Shown: in pieces, positions 20,921 to 32,366 of the stretch
How positions within the stretch are numbered: the stretch's first letter is position 1
Layout: each line of letters opens with the position of its first letter
Source: Tethya wilhelma
Taxonomy: Eukaryota > Porifera > Demospongiae > Tethyida > Tethyidae
Assembly: GCA_964030475.1 (NCBI GenBank)
Contig: CAXIPT010000007.1
Coordinates: 3,972,380 to 4,036,379 of the forward strand
Direction of reading: 5' to 3'
Length of the DNA stretch: 64,000 nt
Notes under the pieces: generated by a model
The model's database searches: none
What the model saw: the letters and a program-made list of their open reading frames with translations, nothing else
What the model was told of the DNA's origin: nothing
Program-made: the position numbers and the translations under genes

Positions 20921-23900
20921 TCCTCCCCCGCGTTGGCCACAAGGTGGTCAACGGATGCTTGGTAGTTTAACTCCTGTGTGCAAGCCTTGATACGATCTCT
21001 TGCTTGAATGGCTGCAACTCGGGATGATCGTCTCGGGATTGGATCTTCTCTTTCTTCACCGATTTGTTTGACTTGGGCCTCTGTTTTAGGATTAGCCTCT
21101 GGTAGACTGTGAGATTTGTTGGAGTCGATCTCGAGCGGATAAAGTAACTGAAGAGGACGTTGTAGGGTTGTAGTTTTACCGTCCTTTGCAGGAACTCTGA
21201 GTACGGCTCCTCTCACTTGTCCATCCTTGCCTGTGATCAATTGTTTGATCTTTGCTAACTTCCAGAAGCTGCGAGGTTGTCCTTGGTCGTGTACTACGAC
21301 GATATCTCCCACCTGGACTGGTGTTGTTACAGAACTTCCTCGGCTAAAGCGATGAGCTTCCCGTAACTCTAAGAGGTACTCGTACTTCCATCTTTCCCAG
21401 AAATGATTCAAAACGTTGTTGAGATGCTTTAACCTCTTGTTTAGATGGTCTGGAGTAAGCTCAAAGTCTTCATCATCTATCTTCTGCATGTGGCAGAGAT
21501 TGTCGGGTAGGCTGAGAAGTCGACGTCCGGAGATCAAATGTGAGGGTGTTAGTGGTTCTTCCATATCGTCTGCAGACATATATGAGAGTGGGCGTGAGTT
21601 GACGATGGCTTCCACCTCAACGACTGCAGTCAACAGCTCGTCATGGGTGAACCTTGCTTGGCCTATCATCTTCCATAAGCATCGTTTGACAGACTTGACC
21701 ATCCTCTCGAAAACTCCTCCCCACCAGGGTGCTCTCTCAAGGTTGAACATCCACTCTACCTTTACTTTGGTGAGGTGGTTGATGACATCAGGATGAGTCA
21801 CGATGCTCTGAATTATTCTTGCCGCTGCCTTAAAGGTCTTTCCGTTGTCTGAGAGAAACCTTTGCGGCAAACCTCTCCTGGCACAGAATCTCTTGAGGGA
21901 TCGAATGAATGTAGTTGCTGACATGTCTGGAACTACATCAAGGTGGATTGCACGTGTAATACAACATGTGTATAAGCAAATCCATACCTTTGTTGTCTTA
22001 GTCACGCCATGGGTCTTGATGTAGAGCGGACCAGCAAAGTCGACGGCTGTGTTAGTGAAGGCAGGTGCTTCCTTAATGCGAAAGTCGGGTAGAGGCGGTG
22101 GAAGTGGTGTGCTGAATGGCCTCCCTTCTAGGCGTCTGCACAAAACACAGCATCCTGTCAACGTCTTCACAAGACTCCTACCTTTCACAATCCAATACTT
22201 TGATCTGATCTGTGTTAGAGTTTCCTTGACTCCGTTATGATGTACTCTTTCGTGAGCGTCTTTCACTATCAACCTTGTGAGGGGGTGATCTTTGCTCAGG
22301 ATTATGGGATGTTTGGAAGAATAAGGTAAGTTGGCGTTTGAGAGCCTTCCTCCACATCTCCACACATTGGAGTCATCAAGAAATAGATTGAATTGTCTTT
22401 TCCAAGTATCAAAGTGATGGCTTTGTAGGAGCGAAGATTGTGATTCGATGATCCACAATTGCTCAGCTTCAGCAACGTCTCTTGAACTCACTATTGAGTT
22501 TTCAGACTCTTTGCTGTCTGTAGTACCAGATTGTACTGCTCTTTTTAGTGATCTTACGAACTTGAGAACATAGGCTGTTACTTTCAGTAGTCGTGATAGT
22601 GAGCTGTAATTTTCGCATTGCATAATCTGTCCTATTAATTCCTGTAGAAGGTTTGGACGTCATCAAGCTGTGCACTTGTACAAGCTTTCGATCACTAGCC
22701 TTCAGTTCAGCAAGACACTCTTCTGGTATCTCTTGAACTTGTTCACTGGAATCTTCCTCACTGTTGAGGTACAAGTATTCTGGACCAGTTCTCCATAACA
22801 TGTTGACAGACAACTCAAGAGGTGTCGTTCCTCTAGTTGCAACATCTGCTGGATTGTTTCTTCCAGGACAATGGTTCCAGGATTCGACTGTGGTCAACTT
22901 GCGGATCTCGTTGACCCTGTTCTGTACGAATGGTTTCCATTCTCTGTTCAGACCTCGAATCCAGAACAATGCAACTCTGGAGTCTGTGAAACACATTGGT
23001 TGAGTCAGGGAGAGTTGAGGGGATAAACTATCCATGGTACTTGATACCAGACGTGCAAGGAGGAGTGCTGATAACAGCTCCAACCTGGGGATGGTTTGCT
23101 TCTGAAGTGGTGACACACGTGTCTTGGACACGACGAATCTTCCGTAAATCTCTGTGTCTGTTTCAATGACGAGATATACAACTGCGGCATATGCCTTGAC
23201 AGAACTGTCACAAAATCCTTGCAGTTGACATGACTTTACTTCCCCATTTACTCCTCTGAAGTAACACCGTGGCAATGAGATTGGTTGAACCTCTTGGAGA
23301 TCATTCACTAATGATTTCCATCTCCTCAATGTTGGTTCATCCAGAACTTGATCCCAGTCTATCTTTATCTCACATAACTCTTGGATCAACACCTTGAAAC
23401 GGATTGTGAATGGAGACAAAAAACCGAATGGATCATAGAACCGTCCAGCGAGACTAACAATGTTTCGTTTCGTTGGCTCCAAATTGATTGCTTGTCTAGC
23501 CACATTGCAAAGATCAAAGACAAGTTGGTCTGTAGATACATGCCATGTTACTCCAAGAACTTTCTGTATGTGCTCACTCGATTGAAGATCAACTTCCGCA
23601 CATCCTAATATAGACTTGGCGTAGGTCTCTTCCACATCATTGTCTTGTTTGTTCGGAGCTGTGGAATCTGATTCGAGACCTTCAACTTCGTTTATCTTGT
23701 CTTGTAATCCTTGAGAGTTAGTGACAAACTTTCTCAAGTTAAACGATCCTTTTCTTAACATTTCCTTTGACTCAATTAACATACAATTTGTATGCAGCTT
23801 CTTCATCCTCTGCTCCAAATACTACATCGTCCACATAGATTGAGTTTAAAATTTCCTTTGCTACTTGAGGGTAAGTAGTTGCATGTTTCTCAACGTGGTG

Positions 23901-25440
23901 CTTGATTGTGGCATTTAGGAGGAACGGGCTGGATGAGACACCGAAAACTACTCGAGTGAATCTCAATACAATGAGTTTGGGTTGATCTTGAGAAATATCT
24001 TCAACCCACAAGAACCGAAGGACATCTCTGTCTTCCTCGTTCATTGAGATCATCAAAAACGCCTTCTCTATGTCGGCAGTCAGTGCGTACTTGTATGTAC
24101 GAAATCTCAGCAAAATGTTGAGGATCTTTTGATTGAACTTTGGACCAGTATAAAGGCAATCGTTTAAAGATGGTCCACCAGATCTTGCAGATACATCATA
24201 CACGATGCGTACCTTGGTGGTATTTCTATCCTGACGGACTACTGCATGGTGTGGCAAATAGGGAATTCTGTTCTTGGCATTTGCATCTCTCTCTTTGTCA
24301 ACAACTTGCACTATGCCTTTTGCAATCTGCTCCTGAATAATAGCATTGTATTCCTGCATGATTTTCGGATTCTGCCGAAGTCGATATATGAGACTGTACA
24401 ACCTCTTCTCACTCAACTCGTAATTGGTTGGTAAGGATGCGTGGCATTCCTTCCAAGGTAGAGATACTTCATATTTACCTTCTTTGAACTTGATGTTATT
24501 ATCAAAGCTCTCATAAATTGATTTGTCGGGCTCGCAAATTCCCAACGATTCGAGTTTCCAAAAGGAGTGCAACATACTTTCTAAGTCTTTGATTTCACAA
24601 CATTGTGAATTGACTTTCAACACATGAGTCGTGATCAAACTCACTACTGGTGATGATTGCTGACTCACGTCTGTGGGACCTGATAGTACCCATCCTAGTT
24701 TCGTATGCATTGCAATTGGACCATTTTGTCCACGACGTATCTTGCCGGTGGTGAGCTCCCAATAATAATCGGAACCAATCAACATATCTACTTCCAGTGG
24801 TGTTTCACCATTGGAGTCGTCAGCCAATTCAAGTTGTGAAAGATGGCTATACATTTCAGCGCAGACAGAGATTGGTTGAGCAATCAATGGGTCACAAATG
24901 TGAGCCACAGTGTAAAGTAGCAGTTCCTTATCTGGACCATGTCTCAATTTTATTCTTACATCCACTACTTCACAACACTGAGAGTCTGCTCTCTTTGAGC
25001 CAAATGCAGCAATACGTAGTTGGTGTTCACCGTCTGATTTGAGTTGTAGAGCATTTTTTGCTCGTTTGGTGATATATGAATGCTGACTACCACTGTCAAG
25101 AACAATGCGTACTTTGTTAGTGAGCTCTGGTTTCTGAGGGTTGTAAATGTCAGCCAATGCTGTTTGCAGTAAAACAGGTTTGTTGGCTTCTGTGTACAGA
25201 TTGGTCGTTGGTTGAGCCTCAAAGGCTACAGCATGTGGATTGAGACCTTGTTGAGGATTGGTTGTGCTCAATTCCTCACGATTTCTCGATGAAGGAGCAT
25301 TGATCGTACTTGAACCCGATGCATTAGGTGTTGACGGTGGCACTGCTTGACCACTTCTTTGAGTACAGATGGTACTGTGATGGCGACCATTACAGATTGA
25401 ACATTTGTTGGGTGAACGACAGGTACGACTAATGTGTCCT
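20908..25440 (-). mobile_element. BEL/Pao pol: protease, RT, RNase H, integrase
   Basis: Three overlapping minus-strand frames. 25440-23772: knuckle end CSICNGRHHSTIC, retropepsin VRIVLDSGSQHSYI, RT with TADIEKAFLMI and YVDDVVFG. 23818-22502: connection and RNase H-like Peptidase_A17 region (RFYDPFGFLSPFTIRFKVLI). 22623-20908: zinc-binding HHNGVKETL..CCVLCRR, integrase core with VDFAGPLY, FLSDNGKTF and ERAPWWGGVFERM, and a C-terminal DUF5641-like VGDIVVVHDQGQPRSFWKL. Frame changes near 23790 and 22610 break the polyprotein, so this copy appears inactive unless these are assembly errors. It terminates within the 3' LTR. Confidence 0.85.
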
Positions 25441-25929
25441 TTCCTTAAGGTTAGGATGCACAGTTTGAATATGAATAATTCATTAGGAAATTTGTTCTCC
25501 CTATATCTAGCATCAGAAGTGCTTTTGACAGTTTCTACCTTTTAAAATGCAAAAGTTGTGGCTAATATGTTCTAGAGTTTCAAAAATCAACATTGAATAT
25601 GCTTCTACGAAGCTTTATCTAAGGAGATATAGTGGATTTTGGCTAAAATAAAATTTAGAACTCAAAATTTGCCAAGTAGAGAAGTTACACTATCTAGAAG
25701 TCAGTGTTAGTAGAAACTTACCTAGGTTCTGCAGGGTCAGACACTGAGACTTTCTTTCTACTGAGTGTACAAAGTGTTCTAGAACACAATAAAACATTCA
25801 GCTAAGAGCACAAGGCAGCTGCCTGCTGACATCTGAGCCAGCCACGATTTGTTTGTGGCTCTTATCTTAGAAAAACTCAGTGTCTGACCCTGGAGTGAAG
25901 AGTGAACAATTAGATAATAGCCCATATGT
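25385..25929. repeat. 545-bp exact duplicate of 15282-15826
   Basis: The second copy of the contig overlap. It contains the BEL knuckle codons and the left 480 bp of the TTAA MITE (TTAA at 25445-25448), and is cut by the N run. Confidence 0.9.
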
Positions 25930-25970
25930 NNNNNNNNNNNNNNNNNNNNNNNNNNNNNNNNNNNNNNNNN
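25930..25970. other. 41-base assembly gap
   Basis: A run of N between the MITE sequence and a CA-rich tract. Confidence 1.
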
Positions 25971-26020
25971 TGCACACACACACACACACACATGCACACA
26001 CGCACACACACACACACAAA
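25971..26020. repeat. (CA)n microsatellite
   Basis: Interrupted CA/CG dinucleotide tract at the start of a new contig. Confidence 0.9.
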
Positions 26021-26084
26021 CCCAAAAATAACCCTTCAGTTTTCTTTGGACTACACTAAGGAGTATATGCTGAGCTAGCCAATT

Positions 26085-26640
26085 AGCCAGCATGCCACTG
26101 AAGAAGGGCTAGTTGTTTGCACCATTTATTCTTTTTTTTTTTTACTACTTGTAGTAATTATCATTCCACCTAGGCTCTCCCCCTAATGTATGACATGTAC
26201 AAGAACAGTTCATGGTTTATCACTTCATAGTATATAATATTATAATACCAGTCCTAGCAAAACCATATCATACAATTTAAACAATAATAATTATATGAAC
26301 AATTTGTTCCCCTCTATTATAGACAAAGCATAATTAATCTTCTTCTCATGTAAAGATAGTTTATGTAGTCACTAGAATCATCGTAGTATTCTGGCTCTCC
26401 CCCTAATGTGTGACATGATATTGCATGTGCAGAAGCAGGTCATGCATGGTTTATCGTAATGCATACACCAGTCCTAGTGAACCATATCATACAATTTAAA
26501 CTTTACTATGAACAGGTTTGCAATAATTACGAACAATTTGTTCCTCCATACACAGAAAAATAAGCAAAAAACTTAATTATAGTCCTTTTCTCGTGTGAAG
26601 ATAGCCATTGAATTAGTATGTATACGGTCAATGTAACCAT
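26085..26640. repeat. Family E promoter-like repeat units
   Basis: Two units with GGCTCTCCCCCTAATGT (about 26173 and 26394) and ACAATTTGTTCC (about 26302 and 26535), largely the inverse of 1000-1600. A segment near 26600 (GATAGCCATTGAATTAG) parallels the TATA-box region of S4 (GATCGCCTATAAAAGTAATC), suggesting decayed promoter copies. Confidence 0.6.
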
Positions 26641-27329
26641 CATAACAATGTCATTTCATAGTATTCTCAGAACAATGACTTCTCAGCTAAAGGATTGGAT
26701 TTCTCGTGACAGCCAGCAGCTATACTGTAGCATTGTCATGTTGGTTCTTGACATGTGTATGCATGTGCACTGCATTATTATTATTATTTTGGTCATAATT
26801 ATCACAACCATAACCATCTGTGAATTAGGCAGTAATGTTCCGGTGCATGTTGCAATAGTAACTACACTGTTAAACTTTAGTGCTTGCGTTACAAAACAAA
26901 GATTGTGTGTAGTTTCTGGGGACACTTCAAGTTCGATCCATGTACTGTGACCATGGCACTTTGTGTGTCAATATCACTGATCACTGCATGGGAATTTTGC
27001 TAACTACAATTACTAGATTTTGTGCCATAGTCACTGTGACCCGGGTGCCTGTGAGATACAGTGACTATAGACTGACATGTAGTTGGTGTAAATAAATAGC
27101 CAGGCTGCCTGCATAGAAGCTAGTTCTCGCCATGGAAAAGTTATTCAATTGCATCTCAAGATTGTCATTCCCAGGCCCTCCCCCTAATGAGGACACTGAT
27201 ATGAACAACGCAGCATCAACATAACAATTATAATACTATATATTATGCACTGATCAGTATTCACTATATTGTCTGCTGTATATACATATGCAGGATCTGA
27301 GATCAAACGAGCCTATCATATCCATTAGC
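26641..27329. other. Non-coding stretch upstream of the S cluster
   Basis: No supported exon. Another CCCTCCCCCTAATG motif lies near 27177. Confidence 0.5.
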
Positions 27330-27418
27330 TGTTTCAGAAAATACTTCCTTTTATAATTAATTATTCAGACAAATTTTACTTTGATCTGCTAATGATTTAT
27401 AATTGAGTTACTTTGTTC
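27330..27418 (+). repeat. Duplicate of the S1 distal promoter, cut at a contig join
   Basis: About 88 bp (AGAAAATACTTCCTTT..GATTTATAATTGAGT) match 28974-29063, which lies just upstream of S1, with a handful of differences. It breaks at the N at 27419, so a further S gene or allele may be missing. Confidence 0.7.
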
Positions 27419-27419
27419 N

Positions 27420-27556
27420 GTCTGTCAGTCTGTGTACTCGCGGGCTTTGTCAGGTGTGTCTGTCAGTCTGTGTACTCGCGGGCTTTGTCAGGTGTGTCTG
27501 TCAGTCTGTGTATTTGTGGGCTTTGTCAGGTGTATTTGTCAGTCTGTGTACTCAGG
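27420..27556. repeat. 38-bp minisatellite
   Basis: About 3.5 copies of a unit starting TCTGTCAGTCTGTGTACTCG, period 38, the later copies diverged. Confidence 0.9.
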
Positions 27557-27664
27557 GTTGCCAGTATATAATATATCTCAGTATTTATACATGTATGGAC
27601 TTGGTCATGATCCATGTAGTAATATTTTATCCTTGTTTTTATTTGGTCATTCATACACTAGACC

Positions 27665-28294
27665 ATGGGTAGCCATTCATCTTCAGCAAAGCAAAATAAA
27701 CGAAGAAAGCAAAAAAGGAAACGCAGGCAGATACACAGATTAAATTATTCTGAATCAAGTTCTCAAGGGAGTTCTTGTGAGTCAATTGCAAGCATAAGCC
27801 CTTACCCTTCTATTGCTACAGCTACTAATCCAGCACAATCATATACGTCTGCCAGTGATTCAGAAGATATCTGCAGAAGATTAGACAGAATTGGTGACAA
27901 AAATTATGACTATTGGAAAAAATATCAAGAATCATTAGAGAGCTATAAAGATATATATCCGGCAATAGTATGTGACACCAACAATCAAGTGGAAGTATAT
28001 GTCAATGGAGGATGCAAAAAAATGAGAGGTCTGAATCGTATTGACATTAAGCATTATTTTACATCTCTCCATGAGAAAGAATTAAAATCAAGGCGGATGT
28101 GCAAAGTTCTGAGAGACAAACTTGAAGAAATGGAAAAAATAGTAGAGGATTCGAAACTTGAAATTCAAAGAATTAAACGAGAAAACCAAAAGACAGTTGA
28201 ACAAGTTCGGTACTATTGGCGCAATAAGATCTTTGAGGAAGGATCTTGGGGAGGAAGAATGATTATGGCATCTATTCGAAGTCAAACTGAATAA
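27665..28294 (+). CDS. Single-exon basic/coiled-coil protein, unknown
   Basis: A 209-codon ORF with a good start context (ACCATGG). The N-terminus is strongly basic (QNKRRKQKRKRRQIHRL), consistent with nuclear or nucleic-acid targeting, followed by a Ser-rich stretch. A middle block (YPAIVCDTNNQVEVYVNGGC) is followed by a predicted coiled coil (KVLRDKLEEMEKIVEDSKLE onward) and the end RMIMASIRSQTE. No family was recognised. The 209-codon length without a stop and the ordered composition support a real gene, possibly a domesticated or transposon-derived ORF. Confidence 0.5.
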   Translation: MGSHSSSAKQNKRRKQKRKRRQIHRLNYSESSSQGSSCESIASISPYPSIATATNPAQSYTSASDSEDICRRLDRIGDKNYDYWKKYQESLESYKDIYPAIVCDTNNQVEVYVNGGCKKMRGLNRIDIKHYFTSLHEKELKSRRMCKVLRDKLEEMEKIVEDSKLEIQRIKRENQKTVEQVRYYWRNKIFEEGSWGGRMIMASIRSQTE

Positions 28295-28635
28295 GCTGTT
28301 TACTGTACATGAAAGTTCATGATTGTGAAGTTGATCAACAAAAGGATGCATTCTTACTTGTATGATTATTAATAATTGTTATAAAATTATATAAATCATA
28401 TAATATAGGGATGATGATGAATATTATATCCATTAATATACATTGTACTAGCTTGATTTGGGACAGACGAACTCAGTATAACATATTAATGTAGCAATCT
28501 TTTTTATATATAGTAAACTATATTTAAGATTTTTGATCAAGTTGAGCATGCCTGAATCACAAGTCTATACCTTGTCAATGAGTACACGTTTTCCATCTGA
28601 ATAGTACAATCAGCACGCATGCATGCACTGTAAAT

Positions 28636-28880
28636 GATAAATGACCTGTCAGTTACAGAAATCACAGGAGGATAGTTAGATCTGTCATGTAGTTCAGGAC
28701 AGCTAAATGACAAATAACCTGTCAGTTACAGAAATCACAGGAGGATAGTTAGATCTGTCATGTGGTTCAGGACAGCTAAATGACAAATGAACTGTCAGTT
28801 ACAGAAATCACAGGAGGATAGTTAGATCTGTCATGTGGTTCAGGACAGCTAAATGACAAATGAACTGTCAGCTAGAGAAT
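28636..28880. repeat. 73-bp minisatellite
   Basis: About 3.3 copies with starts of CTGTCAGTTACAG at 28646, 28719, 28792 and a diverged copy at 28865. The copies are nearly identical. Confidence 0.9.
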
Positions 28881-29113
28881 TTGTGAAGGATAGTTGTCCT
28901 GATATTTCATGTACAAATCCTGCATATAAGGTTGTATAAGAAATGTCATTTTTGGTCCAGTGATAATATCCACTGTTTAAGAAAATACTTCCTTTGATGA
29001 TTAATTATTAAGACAAATTTTACTTTGATCTGCTAATGATTTATAATTGAGTAACTTTGTTCTCATTTACAAAAATAATAAACTAATTCCAAGCTCTTGT
29101 CCACAGCTTAGCT

Positions 29114-29120
29114 TATAAAG
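29114..29120 (+). promoter_or_regulatory. TATA box of S1
   Basis: TATAAAG lies 88 bp upstream of the S1 ATG, at a spacing comparable to the TATAAAAG of S2-S4. Confidence 0.55.
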
Positions 29121-29201
29121 CATGCAAGCAATCACAGATCTGAGTACAACGGATATAATCCTGAAGCCACGACTCAGCTCTTCATCTTCAGAAGAAAGAT
29201 A

Positions 29202-30486
29202 ATGTCTTTATCTCTATCCTTCTTTCTAGCTGGATTCATTGCTCTCAGCGTGCAAGTGGTCCACTGTAAACCACCCATTGCAGACAACCAAAATGCAGGT
29301 CAGTATAACTATAACATCTTAGTAGTAGTTTCATGCTCCATATACTATCGTCATGAGTTATTGTATAATGCATGCATAGTTTAATTATTTTAAATGAAGC
29401 CGCCTTCATTCAAGTTTGTCACATTTCTCTACATGTATCATTATGAATATTATTCAGATTATACTAAACTATTAAGCTATATAGAATTAGGGTAACCTGT
29501 TCGACTAGTTAGTGCACATATGTCATAAAATTAATACTATTATATTAAATACATGTATGCATGCATGCAGCAGACTATGGTTCAGATATCAACATGGAAA
29601 CACTAGCAAGCATGCTGACCAAGGCAGGTCTACAACAAGAGCAGCTTGATGACGATAGTGATACTGGCGACCGATACGAAATTATGGAGGAGCATGGGCA
29701 GAGTCAAGATTATGATTCCAGTGAGGAAATGCTCTATATTGAATCTGTACAGAGTCAACCAGATGACGACAATGGCATGGCAACTCTGGAACAAGTTTCA
29801 ACACGTAAGTTTCACAAAAATTTAATGTGAATTTAAAAAAGAAAACTGATAAGTAATTAACTTCTTCATCCAATATAGATATTGATAGTGGTGATACAGT
29901 GGCTTTTAAGACTGGCCTTCCAACCAGGTGGATGACATTTTGGGAGAGTAACGTTCCCTTTACTTCACAAAATCCTAGGAACTTCATGGACACCAACGAT
30001 TTCACTGCGTTCAAAGGTGTTGTCTTCAACATATTTCGTCTCAGTACAAAGGGTACTGGAGCAGGACCTGTACGTGTTGGCGAAACAGTGGGGATTTTTT
30101 ACCCTCTTGGCAAGTTCTGGCTCGGCTGTGCTGGGAAAAATGGTGCAAAATGCTACAAGGCCACATGTCCTGGAAAACCAACTTTGAAATACGGATTCTC
30201 TGGACCAAAAGCTATAAGTACTTGTTATGGAGCAGTCTTTAAGATTTATGCTCGAGGAAAGAAATACAATGACATCATAACTCATCGAGATGACATCTTT
30301 CTCTACATCCAGAGTGGGGGACAGTACATCTCTTACAAGTCACAATCCATGAGTGCTTATGGAACGACCTTTCAAGCATTGGTCATGCATCATAGCACAT
30401 GCCCCGGGACCAGGGGCACTCCTCCAGATTTCAAATACGAACAATGCCTTTATGAAATCTTTTCCATTTGGAAGAAAGGACTGTAG
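29202..30486 (+). CDS. S1: secreted acidic-pro/beta-trefoil-like protein
   Basis: Exons 29202-29298, 29571-29804 and 29879-30486, both introns phase 1, give 312 residues. Exon 1 is a signal peptide (MSLSLSFFLAGFIALSVQVV). Exon 2 (residues 33-110) is acidic and variable. Exon 3 carries the conserved domain: SGDTVAFKTG, WLGCAGKNGAKCYKATCPG, CYGAVFKIYARGKKYND, HRDDIFLYIQSGGQYIS, STCPG and YEQC. Three internal repeats with hydrophobic strand pairs suggest a beta-trefoil; six shared cysteines could form three disulfides. No named family was recognised. It is probably exported. A lectin, matrix or defence role is only a guess. Confidence 0.75.
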
Positions 30487-30829
30487 TATAGTCTTGTGAT
30501 GCCAAAATCAAACTGAAGCTGACATTGTGTAGTTGTAGTATAGTGTATAGCTAGCTGTTACAGTAGTGAACTCTTGACATTATAGAAAAGCTATTTTAGC
30601 AAAAGTTTTTTTTTCGTATTATCATGCCATTTAGCTAGATAATCATAGCTAGCTGATTATTGTGAACATCAATTTTATTCGCTGTAGGCTGTATAGCTGT
30701 ATGAGTTAAAAAGTTCTAAAACCTTTAATTGGATTACTATGATACATGTAGATTGATCGATCCATACAATCATATATAATATATATAGTTTAGCTACTAT
30801 AATGCATTAAAGTGTTCAGATGTTATCAT
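30487..30829. other. S1 3' flank
   Basis: AT-rich presumed 3'UTR and spacer. No gene seen. Confidence 0.5.
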
Positions 30830-31803
30830 ACGTACGGTAGTACGTATAGTAGGAATGGGCCGACTGTCCCATAGACACAATACAAAATGTTGGTCACTAT
30901 AAAAATCTAGTCAAACAAAATTAAACCTTCAAAGTTGCTCAGAGGCTCTTACTGACAGATTACCAACTGCATGTTATGCCTAAGACTCGCAAAAACTTTC
31001 CACAGCTCTCGTGGAGAGCGCTAGTGGGAAGCCACCATAGTGCCATTTTTGTTCATTTAACTTACTTACGTACTTACGTACTTCCTAACTGACTTACTTG
31101 AAAAGGATTTCCACAGAACCAGAATGTGTTGAGCCAACTTTGACAGCACAAAGTAAGTTCTTTTCATAGGTACTACATTCCTTGATACTCGTTTTGATCA
31201 TAAATAGGCCTAAACAAAAACTAGAAAGCTTTGAAACTTAGTATATCCATCTTTGTAGGTAGAGTTCAAAGGTCATTATTCACGTGGCATTATTATGCGC
31301 ATGCGCGTTAGCCTCTTCCAGCATAAAGTAGCCTCTACTCAAGCTTTTTGTAGGGACTAACCAGTCTCTAATAGTCTCCATACTGTAGTGTTGAAAAAAG
31401 TGAATGAACAAGTAGTAAAAATATAAATAGTGTAGGAATGGGCAGTGCATTAAAAAGTATTGGAACAAGGCATGTCTCAATTTCGGCACATGACTACTTC
31501 ATTTTTATACCCAACTCTTGGCTGGCAGTCCAGTTTAAGCTACCTGTTTGTTTTATAATAATTTAGTTTACTCCACAGCATAGCCAACTGATTAGTAGGA
31601 ATTGGAACCAATGCAAAAATAATGATACTATTGTCGCACATGCATCATTGGATTTATGACACTGAGGATCCATATGCATGAGGGATCAAGAATAAAAATG
31701 AAGTAGTCATGTGCCGAAATTGAGACATGCCTTGTTCCAATACTTTTTAATGCACTGCCCATTCCTACACTATTTATTTTTTTGAAATTTTTACTATACA
31801 TAT
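30830..31803. repeat. Family A fold-back composite, best copy
   Basis: Starts TATAGTAGGAATGGGCCGAC (about 30843), then about 550 bp of unique body. A roughly 115-bp arm follows (31390-31508, ending GACTACTTCATTTTTA), then a loop of about 175 bp, and the inverted arm (31685-31803, AAAATGAAGTAGTCATGTGC to TTTTTACTATA). The outer ends share TATAGTA. Non-coding. Other copies or parts: about 5130-5640, 14996-15141, 17850-19475, 20285-20480, 59418-61075, 61760-61990, 62525-62645, 62810-62915 and 63225-63345. Confidence 0.8.
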
Positions 31804-31967
31804 TAGTTTTGAATCATTTGATCAATTAATCCCAGCCAGCTGTGGGTTCTCACAATATCTTTTCTCATGCATAGATCAAGTGCGCAAATTTAACCACAAG
31901 GAAATACTGACAGTGGTATAGCTATAGTATACTGATTGATCAGTGTGAATAATATATGTGTATGCAT

Positions 31968-31972
<5 letters not shown>

Positions 31973-32012
<40 letters not shown>
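31973..32012. repeat. (TG)n microsatellite ending at a contig join
   Basis: Pure TG run into the N at 32013; CA-rich sequence resumes on the other side. Confidence 0.95.
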
Positions 32013-32153
32013 NTTGCTTCCGGCAAATTCCAATACACAAACACACACACACACAAGCAATATCAACAACTTTATAATAAAATTATGCATTTTAGTATTA
32101 CTAGTGGGAATAGTACTACATGCAGTTCTGCGATTCATTTGAAAAAGTTACAG

Positions 32154-32366
32154 TAAACTTTCAATAAAATACTTGCTAATTATCAAGTGGACAGCATTCG
32201 GGCTTGCAGCCCTAGCTCCAGCATGTTGTCCATTTGAAGTAATGCAACTATAATGTGTGTGTGTGTGTGCGCGCACACACACACACACATACACTGTCAA
32301 AAACACACACAAACACACACACACATACATTATAGTTGCAAATGCAAGTATTTCGTTGAAAGTTTA
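32154..32366. repeat. Fold-back element with TAAACTTTCAA ends
   Basis: Terminal arms TAAACTTTCAATAAAATAC and GTATTTCGTTGAAAGTTTA are inverted, and inner arms (GCAACTATAATGTGTGTG and its inverse) extend the stem around a CA/TG core. MITE-like. Confidence 0.7.

Noticed and set aside
27420..27556. Small repetitive secreted protein (VSVSLCTRGLCQ repeats)
   Set aside because: The reading frame simply follows a 38-bp minisatellite and starts at a contig join.
28636..28880. CRISPR-like array
   Set aside because: Copies are contiguous 73-bp units without unique spacers, so it is a minisatellite in a eukaryotic setting.
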